Below, piece after piece: positions 58,640 to 64,000 of a stretch of DNA of 64,000 nt. The translations under genes and the position numbers were made by a program. Origin of the DNA: Burkholderiales bacterium. GTDB taxonomy: Bacteria > Pseudomonadota > Gammaproteobacteria > Burkholderiales > Burkholderiaceae_C. The DNA lies in the NCBI GenBank assembly GCA_016192425.1, contig JACPUE010000035.1:1-64000 (forward strand). The letters are read 5' to 3'. The notes under the pieces are model-generated. The model ran no database searches. It was not told the origin of the DNA and saw nothing but the letters and a program-made list of their open reading frames with translations. Numbering within the stretch: position 1 is the stretch's first letter; each line of letters opens with the position of its first letter.

Positions 58640-60871
58640 TCAGCGCCTGCGTGCAGACCGCACCCCGGGCACGCTGGCCACGGTGCCCAGCACCTTGCTC
58701 AGACGGCCAGAGTCGGCCACCTCGACGGTGAAGGTCATCCAGGCCGTACCCTTGACCGACTGCGTCTGCACGCCGATGACGTTCATCTTCTCCTTGGCAA
58801 ACACTTCCGAGATGTCGCGCAACAGGCCCTGGCGGTCTGCGGCCTCAATGGAAACGTCCACCGGGTATACCGAACCCGCCGCACCCTTGGGCACGCCCCA
58901 CTCCACGTCGATGACGCGCTCGGCACTGCGCGCGGCCATTTCGCGGAAGTTGCTGCAGTCCGCGCGGTGGATGCTGACGCCTTTGCCGCGCGTGACAAAG
59001 CCCCGGATATCGTCGGGCGGCGCGGGCTTGCAGCACTTGGCCAACTGCGTCATGAGCGACTCGACCCCCACCACCAAGACCCCGCCCTTGGGCGTACTGT
59101 CCGTGCTGCGCGACTTCTTGAGCAGCAGGTAATCGTCGGGCTGCAAGGGCGGCTCGGGCGGGCGCAACAGGTTCTCGATGTTGCGCAGCGAGAACTCGTC
59201 CTTGCCCACCACCTCGAACAGCGCATCGGCCGACTTGAAGCCGAGCTGGCTGGCCAGGTCTTCCAGACGCATTGCCGTCTTGCCTTCGCGCTGCAGGAGC
59301 TTTTCGACTGCCTCGCGGCCGCGCGCAATGGTTTCGTGCTGTTGCTGCGCATTGAACCAGGCGCGCACCTTGGCGCGGGCCCGGTGGCTGCCCAGGTAGC
59401 CCAACTCGGTGTTGAGCCAGTCGCGCGATGGCCCGCCTTCCTTGACGGTGGTGATCTCCACCGTCTGGCCGTTTTGCAGCGGGGTGTTGAGCGGCACCAT
59501 GGCGCCATCCACCCGCGCGCCACGGCAGCGGTGGCCCACGCTGGTGTGCACCGTGTAGGCAAAGTCCACGGGTGTGGCGCCCTTGGGCAGCTCGACGATG
59601 GCGGCGTTGGGGGTGAGCACATAGATGCGGTCGTCAAACAGCCCGGCGTGCTGGGGCGCACCTGCAAGGTCGCGCTCCCAGGCCAGGAGTTGGCGCAGCA
59701 CGGCGATCTTGGAGTCGTAGTCACCCCCGGCCGTGACGCCCGCATAGCCTTTGCTGCCCGCCTCTTTATAGGCCCAGTGGGCGGCCACACCATGCTCGGC
59801 GTGGTCGTGCATGGCCTGGGTGCGGATCTGGATTTCCACCGGGCGGCCCGAATCGTCGCGCACGATGGTGTGCAGCGACTGGTAGCCGTTGGGCTTGGGC
59901 TTGGCGATGTAGTCGTCGAACTCCTCCACCAGCGGCGTGAAGCGCGAATGCACCCAGCTCAGCGCCGAGTAGCAGTCCTTGATGCTGGGCACGATGACAC
60001 GCAGCGCGCGCACGTCGAACACCTGGTCGAAGTTGAGCGACTTGCCGCGCATCTTCTTGACGATGCTGTAGATGTGCTTGGGCCGCCCGGTAACCGTGGC
60101 ACTGATGCTCTGGGCGCGCAACTGCGATTCCACGCGCTCACGCAGTTGCTCCATGTTGACTTCGCGCTCGGTGCGCTTTTCGTCCAGCAGGCGTGCCACC
60201 TCGCGGTAGGTGTCGGGCTCCAGGAAGCGGAAGGACAGGTCTTCCATCTCCCACTTGATCTGCCAGATGCCCAGGCGGTTGGCCAGCGGCGCAAAAACAT
60301 GCAGCGACTCGCGCGCCAGGCCGGGGGGCACGGGCTTTTTGCTGGCCGCGTAGTAGCGCAGGGTCTGCAGGCGCGACGCCAGCCGCAGCATGACCACGCG
60401 CAGGTCGCGCGAGAAGGCCAGCAGCATCTTGCGCACGGTCTCGGTCTGCGCGGCCACATCGTCCACCTGCTGGCCCGCGGCCTGGGCCATGCGCGTCTGG
60501 TACTGCACGCGCATGAGCTGCGTGGTCTCCACCGCCAGGGTGGCAAAGTTGTCGCCAAAGGCTTTGGCAATCACTTCCTGCGGCTTGTTCAGGTGTTCGC
60601 AGGCGTGCACCAGGTAGCTGGCGGCCTGCATGGCCTCGGAGCCGCCAATGGACTTGAGGATGGCGGCCACCGCATCGGCGTGGACCAGGGTGTTTTCACC
60701 CGAACCCAGGCACTCGCCCCCGATCAGGGGCTCGGCAAAGCTGCGCGCGCGCTCCAGGGCATGGCGCTGCTCGGGAAGGGTGTGCGCGGTGGCAGTGATC
60801 AGTTGGGGCACGCTCTCCATGCCTGCCCCGCCGGTGGGCGGTGCCACCGGGAGCATCGTCTGGCTTTTCAT
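58640..60871 (-). CDS. relA: GTP pyrophosphokinase RelA, (p)ppGpp synthetase
   Basis: Ribosome-associated alarmone synthetase, 743 aa. The N-terminal HD domain is degenerate (the H-D dipeptide is replaced in the LVHACEHL region), so hydrolysis is unlikely. The synthetase domain has YSIVKKMRGK, FDVRALRVIV and KPKPNGYQSLHT; EEFDD is the acidic ExDD motif of monofunctional RelA, not the RxKD of bifunctional Rel/SpoT. TGS (PKGATPVDFAYTVHT) and a C-terminal ACT domain follow. ATG at 60871, 14 bases after the hydrolase gene. Confidence 0.94.
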   Translation of the reverse strand: MKSQTMLPVAPPTGGAGMESVPQLITATAHTLPEQRHALERARSFAEPLIGGECLGSGENTLVHADAVAAILKSIGGSEAMQAASYLVHACEHLNKPQEVIAKAFGDNFATLAVETTQLMRVQYQTRMAQAAGQQVDDVAAQTETVRKMLLAFSRDLRVVMLRLASRLQTLRYYAASKKPVPPGLARESLHVFAPLANRLGIWQIKWEMEDLSFRFLEPDTYREVARLLDEKRTEREVNMEQLRERVESQLRAQSISATVTGRPKHIYSIVKKMRGKSLNFDQVFDVRALRVIVPSIKDCYSALSWVHSRFTPLVEEFDDYIAKPKPNGYQSLHTIVRDDSGRPVEIQIRTQAMHDHAEHGVAAHWAYKEAGSKGYAGVTAGGDYDSKIAVLRQLLAWERDLAGAPQHAGLFDDRIYVLTPNAAIVELPKGATPVDFAYTVHTSVGHRCRGARVDGAMVPLNTPLQNGQTVEITTVKEGGPSRDWLNTELGYLGSHRARAKVRAWFNAQQQHETIARGREAVEKLLQREGKTAMRLEDLASQLGFKSADALFEVVGKDEFSLRNIENLLRPPEPPLQPDDYLLLKKSRSTDSTPKGGVLVVGVESLMTQLAKCCKPAPPDDIRGFVTRGKGVSIHRADCSNFREMAARSAERVIDVEWGVPKGAAGSVYPVDVSIEAADRQGLLRDISEVFAKEKMNVIGVQTQSVKGTAWMTFTVEVADSGRLSKVLGTVASVPGVRSARRR

Positions 60872-60885
60872 GCAGCAGTCTCGGC

Positions 60886-61812
60886 TCAGTCCAGCAAAAA
60901 GGAGGCGACTGCCGCCACCTGGCCGTCTGCCATCAGCGTGGGCGCGTGGCCTACGCCCTCGAATTCCACCAGCGCCGCACGCGGCCCCCGTGCACCCATG
61001 GCCTGCGCCGTGGCGCGCGAGAGCAGATCTGACTGCGCACCGCGCAGCAGCAGCGTGCGCGCCTGGATCTGGTCGTACCACTGCCACAGGGTGGCTTCGC
61101 CAGCGGCAGCAGCCTCCTGGGTGAGGGCGCGGAACGGTACGGCAATGGCCGGGTCGTAATGCAGGCCCCAGCCTCCATCGGGCAGCGCACGCAGCATGGG
61201 GCGGGTGAGTTCCATCCACTGCTGCGGCGTGTGCGGCCCGAAGCTGGTGGACAGCGCCCACAGCATGTCGGCCGCCTGCTGCTCCGACTCAAAGCGCAAC
61301 GGCTGCCCCAGGTACTGGCCGATGCGCTGCAGCGCCTCCCACTGGATGACAGGCCCCACATCGTTGAGCACCAGACGGCGCACCGGCACAGGCAGGGGCA
61401 GGCCCGGCTGGCCGCACAGGGCCATGCCGATGAGCCCGCCCATGCTGGTGCCCACCCAATCCAGCGTGTCCAACGGGGACTGCTGGTGCAGGTGCTGCAG
61501 CAAGGCCAGCATGTCGGCAGCGTATTGGCCCACGTGGTAGCCCATGGGGTCGGCCAGCCAGTCGCTGTGGCCGCGGCCCACCACGTCGGGGCAGACCACG
61601 CGCACGCGGTGGCACAGGGCGCGGGCCAGGGTGTCAAAGTCGCGCCCCTGGCGCGAGAGGCCGTGCACGCAGACCACCACATGCGGGTGCTGCGGGTTGC
61701 CGGTGGCATTCCATTCCCACCAGGCCATGCGGTGTTCCTGCGCGGGATTCTGGCCTTCGCGTACAGCGGCGGGGCCGGGACAGGATACGTAGTTCAGCCT
61801 AGGTTCAATCAT
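60886..61812 (-). CDS. Alpha/beta hydrolase
   Basis: 308 aa with a classic alpha/beta fold: VCVHGLSRQGRDFD is the oxyanion-hole strand, WVGTSMGGLIGMAL holds the nucleophile serine in G-T-S-M-G, and GVGHAPTLM near the C-terminus supplies the catalytic histidine. An ester or amide substrate is expected; none can be named. The ATG at 61812 is chosen because the frame further upstream overlaps the divergent dehydrogenase. It precedes relA by 14 bases. Confidence 0.85.
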   Translation of the reverse strand: MIEPRLNYVSCPGPAAVREGQNPAQEHRMAWWEWNATGNPQHPHVVVCVHGLSRQGRDFDTLARALCHRVRVVCPDVVGRGHSDWLADPMGYHVGQYAADMLALLQHLHQQSPLDTLDWVGTSMGGLIGMALCGQPGLPLPVPVRRLVLNDVGPVIQWEALQRIGQYLGQPLRFESEQQAADMLWALSTSFGPHTPQQWMELTRPMLRALPDGGWGLHYDPAIAVPFRALTQEAAAAGEATLWQWYDQIQARTLLLRGAQSDLLSRATAQAMGARGPRAALVEFEGVGHAPTLMADGQVAAVASFLLD

Positions 61813-61879
61813 GGATGCGCCTTGCAATATCGGTGCTCGATAATGTTTGCCGCATCGTAATTCATTCGGAGATTGACTC

Positions 61880-62668
61880 ATGCTCAAAGGCAAGACGGCC
61901 CTCGTCACCGGTTCCACCAGCGGCATCGGCCTGGGTATCGCCAAGGGACTGGCGCGCCAGGGCGCCCATGTGGTGCTCAACGGCTTTGGCGACGCCCAAG
62001 GCCCCTGCGCCGAAGTACGCGCCGCCGCGGTCCAGGCCGGGCACGAGGTGCGCGTGGAATACCACGGCGCAGACATGAGCCGCCCTGCCGACATCGAGGA
62101 CATGATGGCCTTTGCCGCCCGCGAACTGGGCCGCGTGGACATCCTGGTCAACAACGCGGGCATCCAGCATGTGGCCAGCACCGAGGACTTCCCGGTCGAG
62201 CGCTGGGACAGCATCCTGGCCATCAACCTCTCCAGCGCCTTCCACACCACGCGCCTGGCCCTGCCCGCCATGAAGGCCGCCAACTGGGGGCGCATCATCA
62301 ACGTGGCCTCGGTGCACGGGCTCGTGGCATCGGCCCAGAAGGCCGCCTATGTGGCTGCCAAGCATGGTGTGGTGGGCCTGACCAAGGTGGTGGCGCTGGA
62401 GACCGCCACCACGGGCGTGACCTGCAACGCCATCTGCCCCGGCTGGGTGCTCACGCCGCTGGTGCAAAAGCAGGTGGATGCCAAGGCTGCCGCCCAGGGC
62501 CTCTCGATCGAAGCGGCCACCCGGCAACTGCTGGGCGAAAAGGAGCCGTCGATGCAGTTCACCACCCCCGAAGAGCTGGCCGGGCTGGCCGTGTTCTTCT
62601 GCTCCAGCGCCGCCAACAACGTGCGCGGCGTGGCCTGGAACATGGACGGCGGCTGGACAGCGCAGTAA
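61880..62668 (+). CDS. hbdH: 3-hydroxybutyrate dehydrogenase
   Basis: NAD-dependent short-chain dehydrogenase, 262 aa, oxidising D-3-hydroxybutyrate to acetoacetate when PHB is used. VTGSTSGIGLGIAKGLA is the cofactor loop, LVNNAGIQHVAS the NNAG motif, and Ser144, Tyr157 and Lys161 form the catalytic set. The QH and the PGWVLTPLVQKQ segment are typical of this enzyme. Divergent from the hydrolase gene. Confidence 0.93.
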   Translation: MLKGKTALVTGSTSGIGLGIAKGLARQGAHVVLNGFGDAQGPCAEVRAAAVQAGHEVRVEYHGADMSRPADIEDMMAFAARELGRVDILVNNAGIQHVASTEDFPVERWDSILAINLSSAFHTTRLALPAMKAANWGRIINVASVHGLVASAQKAAYVAAKHGVVGLTKVVALETATTGVTCNAICPGWVLTPLVQKQVDAKAAAQGLSIEAATRQLLGEKEPSMQFTTPEELAGLAVFFCSSAANNVRGVAWNMDGGWTAQ

Positions 62669-62669
62669 T

Positions 62670-63383
62670 TCAGCGCATTTGCACAGAGCCGGAAACAGTG
62701 ACTTCCACCGTGCTCTTGCCCGCCTCCACCGGCAATGCGCTGTCGGCCATGGACGACATCTTGGCCTCCATGGCCATCATGCGCTGGCGCGGCAGCGGCA
62801 TTTGCCCCTGGCTGCTGACCGACACCTCGCGCAGCGCGTAGCCCGCAAAGCCAAAGGCCTTGGTGAGCGTGGCTGCACGCGCCTTGAAAGCCTCGATCGC
62901 CTGCGACTGGGCTTCGCGCTCGGCGCGCTCGCTCTCGCTGCGGCTCAGCCCAAAGCCCACGTTGGCGATGGGCATGCCCTGGATGCGCGCTGCCGTAGCG
63001 GTGATGCGGGCAAAGTCCCGCCCCTGCAACACCAGCTCTGCGCGGCCCTGCCAGCCGGTGATCTCGCCATTGCGCCCATTGCGCGGGTACAGGCTGAACT
63101 GGCCGGTGCGCACCTCCATCTGCGGCGCCTCGGCCTGGCTGCGCGCCACCTTCAGTGCGGCATCGACCACCTGGCGCAACTGCGCCTGCACGTTGGCAGC
63201 GTCCTTGCCGTCTGCACTGGCGCCCAGGGTGAGGATCAGTTCGTCCTGCTGCACCTCCACAGCCCCACGGGCCGAGAGCTGCGCCACATTGCGCGGCTCC
63301 GGCGCCACCTGGTTTTGAGAAAAAACCGGTGCAGCGCTTATAAATAAAGCGCTGGCAGCTATTATTTTTATAGCAAATCGCAT
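62670..63383 (-). CDS. SIMPL-domain (DUF541) periplasmic protein
   Basis: A 237-aa secreted protein; the SIMPL family has no settled biochemical role, with links to oxidative stress and signalling. Residues 1-22 (MRFAIKIIAASALFISAAPV and onward) form a signal peptide that is encoded almost entirely by a short interspersed repeat. The domain follows with LSARGAVEVQQDELILTLG and a conserved internal GFGLSRSE. ATG at 63383. It converges on 3-hydroxybutyrate dehydrogenase with one base between stops. Confidence 0.87.
   Translation of the reverse strand: MRFAIKIIAASALFISAAPVFSQNQVAPEPRNVAQLSARGAVEVQQDELILTLGASADGKDAANVQAQLRQVVDAALKVARSQAEAPQMEVRTGQFSLYPRNGRNGEITGWQGRAELVLQGRDFARITATAARIQGMPIANVGFGLSRSESERAEREAQSQAIEAFKARAATLTKAFGFAGYALREVSVSSQGQMPLPRQRMMAMEAKMSSMADSALPVEAGKSTVEVTVSGSVQMR
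63326..63376 (+). repeat. Short AGCGC/AGCTAT-family repeat encoding a signal peptide
   Basis: GGTGCAGCGCTTATAAATA, AAGCGCTGGCAGCTATTA, then TTTTTATAGC on the plus strand. The minus strand is translated as residues about 3-19 of the SIMPL protein. The two AAGCGCT/AGCGCTT half-sites form a perfect palindrome here. Confidence 0.75.
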
Positions 63384-63602
63384 ACTTTCTGTTCCTGTGC
63401 TTTGGTGGGAAGGCGTCCAACATAGCGCAAACGGAGCCGGCCTGCATGTCGGCCAAGGCCGCAAATGCGCCAGGGCAGTGCTGCCGAACTGCCTACAGGC
63501 GGCAAAACTTGTAACCATTGGTCAAACCACAAGGCATTGCACGGTTTTTGCGGCACAAAGTGGTAACAATGGCGCCTGTTACAAATTGGACCGAGGATTG
63601 AC

Positions 63603-64000
63603 ATGGCCACCCTGACCGCCCCTCCCCCGCCCGGCAGCCCCACCGACACCGAGGTGCCTGCACCCAAGCGCCCGGTGGGCAGCCGTCCGGACAAGATCCT
63701 GATCGTGGACGATGACGCCCGCATCCGCGACCTGCTGCGCCGCTACCTTACGCAAGAAGGGCTGGAGATCATCCTGGCCGAAGACGGCAAGGCGCTCAAC
63801 CGCATCCTGCTGCGCGACACGGTCGATCTGATCGTGCTGGACCTGATGATGCCCGGCGAAGACGGCCTGTCGATCTGCCGCCGCCTGCGCGCCGCACACG
63901 ACCGCACGCCCATCATCATGCTCACGGCCAAGGGCGAGGACGTGGATCGCATCGTGGGCCTGGAAGTGGGTGCCGACGACTACCTGGGCAAGCCCTTCAA
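63603..64000 (+). CDS. OmpR-family response regulator, partial (cut by window end)
   Basis: Two-component regulator; 132 codons are visible. After a Pro-rich leader of about 30 residues the receiver domain begins: acidic pair Asp36/Asp37, phosphoacceptor Asp80 in IVLDLMMPGEDG, and the Thr and Lys positions in MLTAKGE and YLGKPF. The DNA-binding domain should follow beyond the window. GAGGATTG precedes the ATG. The long variable leader and VGLEVGADDYL match OmpR-like proteins, but the symbol is not certain. Confidence 0.88.
   Translation, partial: MATLTAPPPPGSPTDTEVPAPKRPVGSRPDKILIVDDDARIRDLLRRYLTQEGLEIILAEDGKALNRILLRDTVDLIVLDLMMPGEDGLSICRRLRAAHDRTPIIMLTAKGEDVDRIVGLEVGADDYLGKPF

Noticed and set aside
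1-64000. CRISPR array, prophage, complete insertion sequence or rRNA operon
   Set aside because: No regularly spaced repeat array, integrase, transposase, phage structural gene or rRNA sequence was seen.

Overview
This is a high-GC chromosomal window with housekeeping gene order typical of a betaproteobacterium of the family Comamonadaceae, most likely Acidovorax or a close relative. The main pointers are: the block tpiA-secG-tRNA-Leu-nuoA-to-N followed by DUF2818 and DUF1178 genes; EarP beside an EF-P carrying Arg32; a PhaR regulator and a 3-hydroxybutyrate dehydrogenase gene, both markers of polyhydroxybutyrate metabolism; and a short interspersed repeat family built on AGCGC and AGCTAT. 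The assignment is inferred from gene content and order, not from a database search.

Layout. 1-5839: mutL, a periplasmic glycerophosphodiesterase lipoprotein gene with an upstream Pho-box-like site, a Bcr/CflA-type efflux gene and the overlapping miaA. 5862-8238: a small heat-shock protein with a sigma32-like promoter, an orphan lipoprotein and a PLP-dependent cysteine-synthase-like enzyme. 8262-13104: a minus-strand branched-chain amino acid ABC cassette (livG, livF, livK, livH, livM). 13386-16059: an exporter-type ABC transporter and two small conserved genes. 16067-30494: the complete 14-gene complex I operon on the minus strand, with nuoL broken by one apparent missing base. 30574-35751: tRNA-Leu(GAG), secG, tpiA, a quinone oxidoreductase, pnp and rpsO. 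35920-43943: a type IV pilus minor-pilin cluster (two FimT-like genes, pilV, pilW, pilX, pilY1, pilE-like), visibly less GC-rich in places. 43976-45780: ribD and ribE. 45781-46300 holds no convincing gene and may be a decayed mobile element. 46305-51673 (minus): tRNA-His, ppiD, tRNA-Val(UAC), hupB, pgsA, uvrC. 51694-53526: earP and efp. 53638-58389: rimO, phaR, a MaoC-phosphotransacetylase fusion and ackA. 58488-64000: tRNA-Val(GAC), relA, an alpha/beta hydrolase, 3-hydroxybutyrate dehydrogenase, a SIMPL-domain protein and a response regulator cut by the window end.

How the genes connect. Complex I, SecG and TpiA form a conserved core energy and secretion block. EarP modifies the EF-P encoded directly downstream. 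PhaR, the MaoC-Pta fusion, AckA and 3-hydroxybutyrate dehydrogenase point to acyl-CoA, acetate and polyhydroxybutyrate handling, although they are not one operon.

The least ordinary signals are: (1) a family of about 50-bp palindromic repeats that lie between genes but also, in frame, inside mutL, miaA, ribD, earP (twice) and a SIMPL gene, where the repeat encodes most of the signal peptide; (2) the nuoL frameshift; (3) a Walker A Lys-to-Arg change in LivF; (4) a three-unit Pho-box array before the glycerophosphodiesterase gene; and (5) a larger structured intergenic repeat present twice. I saw no CRISPR array, complete insertion sequence, prophage or rRNA operon.
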